From: a virus
Reading direction: 5' to 3' (one strand)
Virus record (IMG/VR): IMGVR_UViG_3300037628_000315
Span: 1-20,115 of that record
Length of the DNA: 20,115 nt
Part shown: positions 1 to 7,867 of the stretch, in pieces
Layout: each line of letters opens with the position of its first letter
Numbering within the stretch: the first letter of the stretch is position 1
The notes under the pieces: model-generated
Seen by the model: the letters and a program-made list of their open reading frames with translations, nothing else
Told to the model about the DNA's origin: nothing
The model's database searches: none
Translations under genes and position numbers: made by a program

Positions 1-1
1 A

Positions 2-235
2 TATCAGCCCGACTTAATCACTAGCATGACGGCATTCACAGGGAATAAGTACTCACAAGTAATCGCGCGATCTGATCAAACTTCTAGATTTGAAGATGAC
101 GATTACACTACTATTTTCCCACAGGCTATGGGCATAGGATTTAGATACATAGAGGCGTGGGAATACGAATTCACTAACAATACATTCCCTACAGAATTTG
201 CTAATTTTAACGCGTGGGCAGACGCTAACTTTTAA
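2..235 (+). CDS. C-terminal part of a phage tail/completion protein, probably Mu gp37-like (DUF1834); 5' end cut by window
   Basis: The frame is open from the first bases of the window to TAA at 233-235, so the gene very probably begins upstream. The ATG at 26 is only an internal methionine and no ribosome binding site precedes it. The visible 77 residues are acidic and aromatic-rich, ending in WADANF. I do not recognise the protein from sequence alone. Its place directly before a DUF2635 gene and the sheath gene matches Mu gene 37 (DUF1834), which lies between the head genes and the tail genes. A tail-terminator or neck role is therefore inferred from position only. Confidence 0.55.
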   Translation, partial: YQPDLITSMTAFTGNKYSQVIARSDQTSRFEDDDYTTIFPQAMGIGFRYIEAWEYEFTNNTFPTEFANFNAWADANF

Positions 236-249
236 ACACAGGGGCAGCG

Positions 250-429
250 ATGAAACTTGTAAAACTCAAAATTAATAATGTACCGGGGTATTCGGGCGTT
301 GTTAATGTTAAAACTGACGCAATGGGGACGCCACTAAATAAATTCTGGCGCAATCGATTAAAGGACGCCGAGACTGACAAATGTGTCGAGATCGTCAAGC
401 CCACCAAAAAAGGAGATAGCGCGAAATGA
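250..429 (+). CDS. DUF2635 family protein (Mu gp38-like), 59 aa
   Basis: This small gene starts at ATG 250 after the purine-rich stretch AGGGGCAGCG. It encodes 59 residues and ends in TGA 427-429, overlapping the ATG of the sheath gene (ATGA, 426-429), so the two are translationally coupled. The protein carries the GTPL..FWRNRLKDAE signature of DUF2635. In Mu-like phages such proteins sit between gp37 and the sheath gene L. The molecular role is unknown, although conservation of position next to the sheath suggests a tail-assembly function. One cysteine is present and there is no membrane segment. Confidence 0.8.
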   Translation: MKLVKLKINNVPGYSGVVNVKTDAMGTPLNKFWRNRLKDAETDKCVEIVKPTKKGDSAK

Positions 430-1979
430 CGACTATTAACCAACCAAAAGTCACCACCAACATAATTGCAGCGTCCACTACTGCGGAAAATACAGCCCAA
501 AAAATTCTGTTTATAGGGCAGAAAACTGCGGCGGGAACCGCTGGCACGGGCGAACTGTTTGAAAATATTGCAAACGGCGGCGCGGAGGATGCTCTTTTTG
601 GCCCTACTTCAATGCTAGCCACATTGATTCGTGCTAACAAAGTTAGGAATCAGCAGGTTCAGATTGACGCAATAGTATTGAATGATGATGGAGGCGGATC
701 AGCTTCAGAGGGTATATTCACTATTACCGGCACGGCTGCGGCAGACGGTGAATTAGTTTTTACAATCGGATCAGATAGAAATCATAAATACAGCATTGCT
801 ATCACATCGGGCGACACCCCAACGGTGATTGGAGATGCGGTAGACGCTGCTGTGTTAGCGGATCTTAATTCACCTGTAACCTCCGCTAATGTTACTGGTG
901 TTGTGACCATCACAGCGGTTAACCTAGGCACCTACGGTGACTCATTTCCAATCGGCATAAGCGGAGAGGTGGACGGGGTCAGCATTGCAATCACGGGGAT
1001 GACAGGGGGCGCAACTGATCCAACATTAACCGGCGTTTTTGATCCTGTAGGTGATCGTCGATATCAGGCAATAGTATGGCCTTATCCCGATGATACAACC
1101 GAGCTATTAGCGTTTTTAGATCCTCGATTCAATGCAGACGGTGCGGTACTAGACGGCGTGGGTTTCACAGCAACTAACGCAACATTTTCAAACCTAGGGT
1201 CACTAGGTGATGGACTTAATAGCCAGTCATTGCTAATCATTGGCGGCAAACAAGAAAACACACAATCTTATAAAGGTGGCGATATTGTCGAAATTCCTAT
1301 GGTTAAAGCTGCGCAATTTGCTGGTTATCGCGGCCTGCGTCTTGACACTGACGGTTTCAGCATTGCTGATTTGGTCATTTCAGCAAACGGCCCACTTGAT
1401 GCGTTCGGGGGTCCAGCGCTGGCGTCGAAGCCCTATTTTAATACCCCCTTTGCCGACTTATCGCCAATCTTGCCGGGGCGTGGATTTGACGCGACAGAAA
1501 TTGAGACACTAAAAGATTCTGGTATTTCGGTGCTTGGGAATAACCTCACTGCAACGGGTATTATTGCCGGCGAAATGGTCACATCATATAAAACAGACGT
1601 GGCGGCTAACCCTGATCCCACGTTTACGTTTTTAAACTATGTCGATACCGCAAGCCAATCGCGTGAATACTTTTCTAATAACTATCGTAAGCGGTTCGCG
1701 CAATCCCGACTCACTGAGGGGGATATTATAAAAGGCCGGGACATGGCGAACGCTGTTGTTATGCGGTCCTTTTCAAAGCGGCTCTACCAGGACTTAAGCG
1801 GTGTTGATTTTGTGCTGCTTGAAGCCGGGGAAGATGCCTTAAAGTTTTTTAATGGCAATATGATCATAGCCATTGATAAAGTAGCCGGGAAGATCACAAC
1901 ACAAATGACAGTGCCTATCGTCACCCAAACCCGCGAAATACTCACCACCATGAAAATCGCTTTCAGCGTCAACGCGTAA
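426..1979 (+). CDS. L: Contractile tail sheath protein (Mu gpL-like), 517 aa
   Basis: This is the sheath subunit that polymerises around the tail tube and contracts at infection. The length (517 aa) is close to Mu gpL. The N-terminus (TTINQPKVTTNIIA) is the usual start of Mu-type sheath proteins, and residues 75-210 are a beta-rich, glycine-rich surface region. The C-terminal part (around residues 390-517) contains DTASQSREYFSNNYRKRF, RDMANAVVMRSFSKRLYQ and MTVPIVTQTREILTTMKIAFS. These correspond to the conserved sheath C-terminal domain, which packs against the tube. It is coupled to the preceding DUF2635 gene by ATGA and is followed 15 bases later by the tube gene with a strong AAAGGAG site. 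Confidence 0.93.
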   Translation: MTTINQPKVTTNIIAASTTAENTAQKILFIGQKTAAGTAGTGELFENIANGGAEDALFGPTSMLATLIRANKVRNQQVQIDAIVLNDDGGGSASEGIFTITGTAAADGELVFTIGSDRNHKYSIAITSGDTPTVIGDAVDAAVLADLNSPVTSANVTGVVTITAVNLGTYGDSFPIGISGEVDGVSIAITGMTGGATDPTLTGVFDPVGDRRYQAIVWPYPDDTTELLAFLDPRFNADGAVLDGVGFTATNATFSNLGSLGDGLNSQSLLIIGGKQENTQSYKGGDIVEIPMVKAAQFAGYRGLRLDTDGFSIADLVISANGPLDAFGGPALASKPYFNTPFADLSPILPGRGFDATEIETLKDSGISVLGNNLTATGIIAGEMVTSYKTDVAANPDPTFTFLNYVDTASQSREYFSNNYRKRFAQSRLTEGDIIKGRDMANAVVMRSFSKRLYQDLSGVDFVLLEAGEDALKFFNGNMIIAIDKVAGKITTQMTVPIVTQTREILTTMKIAFSVNA

Positions 1980-1994
1980 AAAGGAGCCGCCAAA

Positions 1995-2384
1995 ATGGCA
2001 ACACAATTAAACGACATTACAATTTTTGTTAATGATACCCCCGTGGCTTACACTGCTGACTCACTGAGCTGGAAAGACGGTCTAGGTGATTCTAGTGTTA
2101 GGAATGCAGTGGTAGGTGGTGGGCAAACGGAGCAGGTTTTTAGTAAAGACCTGGCTACAAAGTTTGGCATGGTAAAGTTCTCAATGCCTACTACCGAGGA
2201 AAACGAGGCTTTCAAAAGAGCTTGGAAACTCAACGACAATAACAACGTGGTTGAGTTAATCGGGCCGTCTAGCGGATCTTTCACTAAGATCTTCACGCTT
2301 GCCGCTATTCTCGAAGATCCAGAATCCAACGCCGCAACTGATGGAAACATTGAGGTAGAATTTAACACTAACCCAGCACAATAA
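1995..2384 (+). CDS. M: Tail tube protein (Mu gpM-like), 129 aa
   Basis: The gene encodes the inner-tube subunit of the contractile tail, through which DNA passes. At 129 aa it has the usual size for the Mu gpM / Tail_tube family. A beta-rich fold is suggested by alternating strands such as DITIFVNDTPVAYTADSLSW, MVKFSMPTTEEN and GNIEVEFNTNPA. It starts at ATG 1995 after AAAGGAGCCGCC. It lies immediately after the sheath gene, the standard sheath-tube order, and is followed after 20 bases by the chaperone pair. Nothing odd is seen. Confidence 0.9.
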   Translation: MATQLNDITIFVNDTPVAYTADSLSWKDGLGDSSVRNAVVGGGQTEQVFSKDLATKFGMVKFSMPTTEENEAFKRAWKLNDNNNVVELIGPSSGSFTKIFTLAAILEDPESNAATDGNIEVEFNTNPAQ

Positions 2385-2404
2385 TCTAACTGCAAGGTCA
2401 AAAC

Positions 2405-2857
2405 ATGAGCGAACATATTTACGAACTAAAGCACCCGTTTAAATACGCTAACAAAGGGGAGCAAGTAGACGCTAGTTTTATTACCGTCTTCGCCCCCACT
2501 TTTAAGCAGATAGACAAGGTAGCCCCCATCAAGCAAGCATTCACTGTTGCCATTGATGAAATATCAAGCGGTCAGGAGGACGTGAAAGAAAAGGAGGGAG
2601 AAAAGGAGAGTGAAGGCATTACCCCTTCCCAAGTTTTACAGCTTTTATACCGGGCAAATGCTGATATAACGAAACTATTTCTACATGCTCAAGAGCTTTT
2701 TAAATCGGGCGCGGCGCTTGTTGATGGTGAGTCAAAATTAACTATCCCCCTAATGGAAAAAATGAGCCTTGATGACTTTGAGGGGCTAGTGGGGGTGTAT
2801 ATTGCAAATTTTATAGTGCCATCCCTGATGGATGGAACCGAGAACAGCACAGACTAG
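2405..2857 (+). CDS. Tail assembly chaperone, upstream frame (Mu gp41-like), 150 aa
   Basis: This is the first member of the tail-assembly chaperone pair, which binds the tape measure before tube polymerisation (the role of lambda G and Mu gp41). The start EHIYELKHPFKYA and the middle LLYRANADITKLFLHAQELFKSG fit the gp41/E chaperone family. A lysine/glutamate-rich insertion occupies residues 58-72. The short product ends at TAG 2855-2857. A canonical slippery heptamer A-AAT-TTT in frame at 2806-2812 lies within the 75-base overlap with the -1 frame, so a fraction of ribosomes should make a longer fusion of about 199 residues ending at 3003. Confidence 0.88.
   Translation: MSEHIYELKHPFKYANKGEQVDASFITVFAPTFKQIDKVAPIKQAFTVAIDEISSGQEDVKEKEGEKESEGITPSQVLQLLYRANADITKLFLHAQELFKSGAALVDGESKLTIPLMEKMSLDDFEGLVGVYIANFIVPSLMDGTENSTD
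2806..2812 (+). promoter_or_regulatory. Probable programmed -1 ribosomal frameshift site A AAT TTT
   Basis: In the reading frame of the upstream chaperone the codons are GCA AAT TTT ATA, so the heptamer has the X XXY YYZ form. The -1 frame is open from 2782 to the TGA at 3001-3003 and the zero frame stops at 2857, leaving an ideal overlap window. Conserved frameshifting in this gene pair is well established across long-tailed phages. The exact site is my prediction. Confidence 0.72.
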
Positions 2858-2859
2858 AA

Positions 2860-3003
2860 ATGCTCAAGATATGTGCTTTTTTCGATGGGGGTATGCCCTA
2901 CCCCTTTTTAGAGGACATGCCTATCGACGAGTTTAACGGAGTGGTCAAGGATGCCAACGAAATACAACGGCTTCGTGATATCGAAATGAATAAGGCTAAA
3001 TGA
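2860..3003 (+). CDS. Tail assembly chaperone, downstream (-1) frame extension, 47 aa from its first ATG
   Basis: This frame encodes MLKICAFFDGGMPYPFLEDM followed by a charged C-terminus, and ends at TGA 3001-3003, overlapping the tape-measure start at 3000. The frame is already open from 2782, and the ATG at 2860 has no Shine-Dalgarno sequence in front of it. It is therefore probably translated only as a fusion, after a -1 slip at 2806-2812. The frameshift product would read ...YIANF-YSAIPDGWNREQH... before reaching this methionine. In lambda (G-T) and Mu-like phages the corresponding extension contacts the tube protein while the common part holds the tape measure. Expression as a free 47-residue protein is possible but less likely. 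Confidence 0.72.
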   Translation: MLKICAFFDGGMPYPFLEDMPIDEFNGVVKDANEIQRLRDIEMNKAK

Positions 3004-4568
3004 TGACGAATAAAGTAAGTTTTATAATTCAATTCAAGGATAAGTTTAGCCGCACTTCCGCAGCCATTAGACGCCAGTTTAAAGGCATTAAAAAAGGTGC
3101 TGATGCCGCTTCACGTGGCATAAGAAAGATATCATCAGCCCTAAAAGCCGTCAGCTTTGCGAATCTTGAACGTGGCGCAAAGCGCGCAACTGCCCGCCTT
3201 AAAGAGCTAGGCAAACGGGGTGAAAATCTACGAAAGATTGGCAAAGGGATAGCTACGGCTGGCGTTGCTTCCACGGCTGCGGTAACCCTACCTGCGGCAT
3301 TGATAGGTAAATCCCTAGTCGATGCGGCGAGCGATGCTACAGAAACAAAAAATAAATTTAATACCGTTTTTGAGTCAATTAAGAGCAAGGCTAATGAGGT
3401 AGCTAGTGAATACGCTAAGAGCTTTGGCGTGGCTACTTCGACCTCACAAAGGCTCTTAGGGTCTACTGGTGATCTACTGGTGGGTCTGGGTCAATCGGAA
3501 AGTGCCGCTCTTTCTACGTCTAAGCGGATTATTGAATTAGCTGCTGATTTAGCATCATTTCAGAATCTTGAAGGGGGCACGGCTGACGCTGCGGACAGAC
3601 TCACCAAGGCGCTTACGGGCGAAACTGAAAGTCTTAAAATGCTGGGCATCATCATTAGGCAGGACACCCCTGAATTTAAAAAATTAGTTAAACAGACGAT
3701 GCGAACTGACAGGGTATCGATTCAATTAGCAAAATCAACAGTGATACTAAACGAATCGATTCGTCAAAGTAAAAAATCAATTGGCGACGTTTCACGAACA
3801 TGGGACGATTACGCAAACTTAACGCGTAGAGTAAGCGAGAGAAATATAGAATTAAAAGAAACCTACGGGCAACACCTTATCCCATTGGCAACAATGATGG
3901 TTAAAGCTTATGAAAAATTGGTGGATATCTTTATAAACTTATCACCAGCCACCCAGAAATTTATATTAGCGGTGGCTGGAATAACGGCTGTATTAGGGCC
4001 GTTATTGCTAATTATTGGCGGGTTGGTGATCGCATTTAGTTTTATTAGTTTGCCTATTTTAGCGATCACTGCGGCAATAGCTGGTCTAGTGTTGGCGGGC
4101 GCGTTCTTGATTGCAAATTGGAAGAAGGTCACACAATTCATGCGAGATAGTATGAACCTAGCGGCTGCGGGGGCTATTATCGCAATCGTGCTCATTATTA
4201 AAACCTGGCGTGAATTTAAAGCATCAGTGATGGGGGTTATTGACGATATAAAGGTGGCATTTGCTGATCTGTGGGATAGTTCGTTCATAACCTCGATTAA
4301 AAACGCCGTTAGTAAAGGGCTTGATTTATTAAAACCGTTGTTAACGCCTCTCGCTGCTGTTAGTGATCTTATAGGGTTCGGTGATGTCAACGTGGCAAGT
4401 GTCGCAGCTAATGATGCTGGAGCACCGAGCGCGCCGGTAGTTGCCGCAAATGGCACTTTAGACGGGCAAATAACAGTAGCAGCCGCGCCAGGTTCAGAAG
4501 TAAAATCAACAAAGCTAATAAATAGAAGCAGCGGCCTGAATGTTGGCATGAATATGAGGGCGTTATAA
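3000..4568 (+). CDS. Tail tape measure protein, 522 aa
   Basis: This protein sets tail length and is later released into the host envelope. The first 110 residues are strongly basic and helical (RRQFKGIKKGADAASRGIRK). Residues around 190-215 contain GGTADAADRLTKALTGETES, a conserved tape-measure core motif. Residues about 320-373 form a long hydrophobic block (ILAVAGITAVLGPLLLIIGG and following) able to span membrane, as is usual for this family. The length predicts a short tail, near 75-80 nm by the usual 0.15 nm per residue. The start ATG at 3000 overlaps the stop of the chaperone extension; the ATG at 3003 is an equal alternative. The stop abuts the ATG of the next gene. Confidence 0.92.
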   Translation: MMTNKVSFIIQFKDKFSRTSAAIRRQFKGIKKGADAASRGIRKISSALKAVSFANLERGAKRATARLKELGKRGENLRKIGKGIATAGVASTAAVTLPAALIGKSLVDAASDATETKNKFNTVFESIKSKANEVASEYAKSFGVATSTSQRLLGSTGDLLVGLGQSESAALSTSKRIIELAADLASFQNLEGGTADAADRLTKALTGETESLKMLGIIIRQDTPEFKKLVKQTMRTDRVSIQLAKSTVILNESIRQSKKSIGDVSRTWDDYANLTRRVSERNIELKETYGQHLIPLATMMVKAYEKLVDIFINLSPATQKFILAVAGITAVLGPLLLIIGGLVIAFSFISLPILAITAAIAGLVLAGAFLIANWKKVTQFMRDSMNLAAAGAIIAIVLIIKTWREFKASVMGVIDDIKVAFADLWDSSFITSIKNAVSKGLDLLKPLLTPLAAVSDLIGFGDVNVASVAANDAGAPSAPVVAANGTLDGQITVAAAPGSEVKSTKLINRSSGLNVGMNMRAL

Positions 4569-5804
4569 ATGGCAGACGAAGGGAAAATATTAAACGGGTT
4601 TTATAAAACCATCCCAATCGCTATGCGTTCTGGAAGCGTTGCGGGTGGGCGCAAGACGGTAGTGAAGCAATTCCCAAGCCGCGACACTCAATCTGTTGAA
4701 GACCTCGGATTACAGCCCCGGAAATACTCCCTTGAGATTATAGTCAGGGATACGGTAGACGCTGAATATTTTAGTTATCGTGATACGCTTTTGGCCGTGC
4801 TTGAGCAAAAAGGGCCAGGTGAATTAATCCACCCGATGTTTGGCAGGATTGAAAACATTCTAGCTGTTAGTTATAACATCAGCGAAAACTTTAACTCGTT
4901 CGGCGATACTATCGTTAGTGTTAATTTTGAGGTTGATAACAGCACAGGCATTCCGCAGGGAACAGACAACGTAGGGCCTCAAATTGCTACCGCTAATAAT
5001 GCCGTGCAAGCCGCCGTTAATTCAGATATTGCCGAAAATTATAGCGTGACCGATTCGTTAGTGGGTAATTTCCAGGCGGCAGTAGATAAAGTTGAAGGCG
5101 TTATAGACGCGGCTAGGGAGTCCACGGCATTCATTGGTGAAGCGGCGCAAACATTAAACGAGTTCAGCGCAGAACTAGGGCAATTATCGGCTGATATTAA
5201 CAGCCTAGTGTCTGATCCATTGGCGTTGGGCGATGCTATAACAGGGCTATTTGAGAGCGTTAATGGGCTGTATGCTTCGGCATCGGCTACATTCGATACG
5301 TTCTTAGGCTTCTTCGGGTTCGGTAGCGCTGACGTTGAAATAAAACAGGACACAGTGGGCCGAATTGAACGGCAAACCAATAACGAAATACTAAACGGGG
5401 CAGTGGCGGCATCGGCTTTAGGTTATGCGTTTTTAGCCGCAACTGATATTGAATTCGAGACTGTCCGAGAGATTGACGAGTTAACCGCCGAACTCGATGC
5501 ACAATACGAATTAGTACTAACCGGATTAGCTGCGGGCGCAGACCCAGCAAGCCAACATACCACCGGTAGCTCTCAAGATGTAATCGATTCAATCACTGAC
5601 ATGCGTGTGAAAGTTCTTGCTGCGTTGGATGATATCCGAATCGATACGAGCCAGATTATCAGCGTTCACACAAACCCTACCACGGCCCGATTATTAGGGT
5701 TCACGTATTATGGTAACGATACCGAAGGACAGGCGCTAGTGGATTTAAATGGGTTCACAGACGTATCCTTCATTGAGGGGACTGTCGAGGTGCTAACCGC
5801 ATGA
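4569..5804 (+). CDS. N: DNA circularisation / tail protein N (Mu gpN-like), 411 aa
   Basis: The N-terminal 95 residues match the DNA_circ_N family: PRKYSLEIIVRDTVDAEY, then RDTLLAVLEQKGPGELIHPM, with the typical GPGxLxHP motif. The middle (about 110-290) is helical and low-complexity. The C-terminus YYGNDTEGQALVDLNGF has the shape of the conserved tail end of this family. In Mu, N is a tail protein and its circularisation activity is historical; in this position it is a baseplate/tail component linking the tape measure to the hub. The gene begins directly after the tape-measure stop codon and overlaps the hub gene by 4 bases (ATGA). Confidence 0.88.
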   Translation: MADEGKILNGFYKTIPIAMRSGSVAGGRKTVVKQFPSRDTQSVEDLGLQPRKYSLEIIVRDTVDAEYFSYRDTLLAVLEQKGPGELIHPMFGRIENILAVSYNISENFNSFGDTIVSVNFEVDNSTGIPQGTDNVGPQIATANNAVQAAVNSDIAENYSVTDSLVGNFQAAVDKVEGVIDAARESTAFIGEAAQTLNEFSAELGQLSADINSLVSDPLALGDAITGLFESVNGLYASASATFDTFLGFFGFGSADVEIKQDTVGRIERQTNNEILNGAVAASALGYAFLAATDIEFETVREIDELTAELDAQYELVLTGLAAGADPASQHTTGSSQDVIDSITDMRVKVLAALDDIRIDTSQIISVHTNPTTARLLGFTYYGNDTEGQALVDLNGFTDVSFIEGTVEVLTA

Positions 5805-6889
5805 TGCTTGAGGTTAACGGCGTTCAGTACACTGACTTTGTTTCTGCTAATTGCGAAATAAGACTAGACGCGTTGAGCAATACTTTCAACTTTGAAACTG
5901 TGATGACTGATGGCCAAGCACTGCCATTTAAAGGTGGCGACGCATGCAAAGTTATTGTTGACGGGGAAACAGTTCTAACGGGATTCATTGAAGTCATAGA
6001 CGTTGATTATGATGGCGAAAGCCACTCGGTAAATATTAGCGGGCGAGATAAAACCGCAGATCTTTTGGATAGCACTATCGATATTCTAGGCGACATTCGC
6101 GGTAAGGAATTATCATTAAAAGTAATTATCGAAAATGTAATAGCACACATTGGCGCTGATATTAAAGTGATTGACGAAGTGGGACCGCCTTTATTTAACG
6201 GTGCTGAAGACATAGCCGCGCCTGAACCTGGGGACAATGCGTTTAGTTTTATTAGTAAATACGCTGAGAAAAGGCAGGTGCTTTTAACTTCCAACGGCGA
6301 CGGCAATTTAGTGATTGCTACTAACTCGGGAATCCCTACGGACGGCGCTATACAACATATTATCGGCGCTGAAGACAATAACGTAATGGAGGGCCGCTAC
6401 CGCTACGATTTAACCGGACGCTATAACGATTATCAAATGTCGTCCGGTCTTAACCCTGTCGCTTTGAACAACGCTGGAGAGACTGACCTTGCCTCTGTCG
6501 TTGATCAGGGCGGCGGGGTCTTTGATACTGAGATAAGAAAGGGTAGACGCCTAACGCTCGAATCAAAGACCTCAATGTCTAGCACAGAATGCACAAAGCG
6601 CGCATTTTGGGAGGCCGACATAAGAAAAGCTAGGGGCACTGTATATTTTGCCAAAGCGCCCCTTTTTAGAGTTGATGGCACTAAAGGTAAATTGTGGGAG
6701 ATCAACCGAATTTATCAAATAGTTGACGACTTCATAGGGAAAGTCGAGCCGATGCTCTGCAACTCGATTACATTTAGTTTTGATTTAGATGGGGGTAGAG
6801 TAACGTCATTGGGATTTGTTGGCCAAAACGCATATACTTTAGATCTAACTCCAGACCCAAGCGCAGAGGTAGCCGACAATGTTGCATAA
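5801..6889 (+). CDS. P: Baseplate hub / tail protein P (Mu gp44-like), 362 aa
   Basis: This is the hub protein of the gp27/gpD type that forms the base of the tail tube above the spike. The order (after N, before gp45) and length match Mu gpP. Visible features include the N-terminal beta-strands LEVNGVQYTDFVSANCEIRL, a conserved VNISGRDKTADLLDSTI segment near residues 73-92, and DNAFSFISKYAEKRQVLLTS near 143-162, which is typical of hub domains. It overlaps N by four bases and the spike gene by 11 bases. The sequence TTTAGATCTAAC at 6838-6849 also occurs elsewhere in the window (see findings). Confidence 0.88.
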   Translation: MMLEVNGVQYTDFVSANCEIRLDALSNTFNFETVMTDGQALPFKGGDACKVIVDGETVLTGFIEVIDVDYDGESHSVNISGRDKTADLLDSTIDILGDIRGKELSLKVIIENVIAHIGADIKVIDEVGPPLFNGAEDIAAPEPGDNAFSFISKYAEKRQVLLTSNGDGNLVIATNSGIPTDGAIQHIIGAEDNNVMEGRYRYDLTGRYNDYQMSSGLNPVALNNAGETDLASVVDQGGGVFDTEIRKGRRLTLESKTSMSSTECTKRAFWEADIRKARGTVYFAKAPLFRVDGTKGKLWEINRIYQIVDDFIGKVEPMLCNSITFSFDLDGGRVTSLGFVGQNAYTLDLTPDPSAEVADNVA

Positions 6890-7421
6890 ATTGATTAGGT
6901 GGGCGCGAATTACTAAGCCCGCACCGGCTGAACCTCAACAATTCGCAGTGCAGCAAGTAAGCTATTCCGGCAAAGTGGGTGATGCTGCGGTGGTAATGCC
7001 CTACGGTCTTCATGCTAATTTGCCGGTTGATTCGTTAGCGCTGATGTTTGCGGTAAATGGTGAACCAGACAACAGAGCGATTATTGGATACGATGCAAAA
7101 AAACGGCCAGCCCTAGAAGAGGGTGAGGTGGCTTTTTATCATCCCCCCACCGATTCATTTATAATTTTTCGCGCATCGGGTGATTTGGATATCCAGGCAG
7201 GCACCGAGGGCGGCGCTAATGTTAATATCATTTGCACAGACGCAAATATAACCGCCTCAGGTGATGTGAATGTGGAGGCTGCTAATGTAAACATTGACGC
7301 GGGTGTGACTAATCTCGGTGTTGGCGGCCTTGCTATTGCGAGAGTAGGAGACGCTGTAGCTGTCGATGGCGTAACACATAGTGGAACAATTACGGCGGGG
7401 GGGCTTAATACGAGCATATGA
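6879..7421 (+). CDS. Baseplate spike/assembly protein (Mu gp45-like), 180 aa
   Basis: This is the membrane-piercing central spike. The N-terminal half is an OB-like domain (FAVQQVSYSGKVGDAAVVMP, then AIIGYDAKKRPALEEGEVAF). The C-terminal half has alternating short beta-strands (SGDLDIQAGTEGGANVNIIC, then NVNIDAGVTNLGVGG) forming a trimeric beta-helix needle, as in Mu gp45 and P2 gpV. The tail tip ends in THSGTITAGGLNTSI; the HxH metal-binding tip motif known from some spikes is not seen. It overlaps both neighbours (11 bases with P, 4 bases with gp46). Confidence 0.88.
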   Translation: MLHKLIRWARITKPAPAEPQQFAVQQVSYSGKVGDAAVVMPYGLHANLPVDSLALMFAVNGEPDNRAIIGYDAKKRPALEEGEVAFYHPPTDSFIIFRASGDLDIQAGTEGGANVNIICTDANITASGDVNVEAANVNIDAGVTNLGVGGLAIARVGDAVAVDGVTHSGTITAGGLNTSI

Positions 7422-7867
7422 CAACTGACGCGATTTTAACAATTGACCCCACGAGCGGGCTTTATGACATTAGCATCGATGCCAACGGTGATATTGCCAA
7501 CGATGATTTTTTTGATACGTCGATTTTATACGCGCTTTATGGTGAAAAACGGGCGGCACCGGAAGAAGTTTCTAGTGCTGAATTGCGCCGGGGCTGGATT
7601 GGTAATCGTGAAGACTTTGAAAACGGCTCTAAATTATGGTTACTTTCACAATCACGACTTACACGCGACACGTTAAATAGGATTGAAGATGAGGCTAGAA
7701 AAGCGCTTCAATATCTTGTTGACGACGGCTTAGCGGTGTCTATCGATCAAGTAACGGCGGGAATAAATAACGGCGCGGTAACACTTGTTATCACTATTCG
7801 GCGCTCTCTAGATCGAGTAGAACGTAAATTTTACACATTATGGGAGAATACAGGCCGTGGCGCTTAA
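7418..7867 (+). CDS. Baseplate wedge protein gp46 (Mu GP46 / gp25-like), 149 aa
   Basis: This protein belongs to the Mu GP46 family, the wedge component that joins sheath to baseplate (analogue of T4 gp25 and P2 gpW). Family features include FFDTSILYALYGEKRA, then RRGWIGNREDFENGSKLWLL near residues 58-77 and EARKALQYLVDDGLA near 92-106. The short acidic N-terminus ILTIDPTSGLYDISID is also typical. The length is normal. It overlaps the spike gene by four bases and baseplate J by 11 bases, so the block is translated as a coupled unit. Confidence 0.9.
   Translation: MTTDAILTIDPTSGLYDISIDANGDIANDDFFDTSILYALYGEKRAAPEEVSSAELRRGWIGNREDFENGSKLWLLSQSRLTRDTLNRIEDEARKALQYLVDDGLAVSIDQVTAGINNGAVTLVITIRRSLDRVERKFYTLWENTGRGA

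Noticed and set aside
2048-2416. 122-residue minus-strand reading frame
   Set aside because: It is antisense to the tail tube gene, which has clear family support; no start signal is seen.
2789-2797. GTG-GGG-GTG as alternative slippery site
   Set aside because: The glycine codon could re-pair after a -1 slip but the valine codon would mismatch in the middle base; A-AAT-TTT at 2806 is a full match to the heptamer rule.
3908-4549. 213-residue minus-strand reading frame
   Set aside because: It lies entirely antisense to the tape-measure gene, has no ribosome binding site and its composition mirrors the hydrophobic block of the sense protein.
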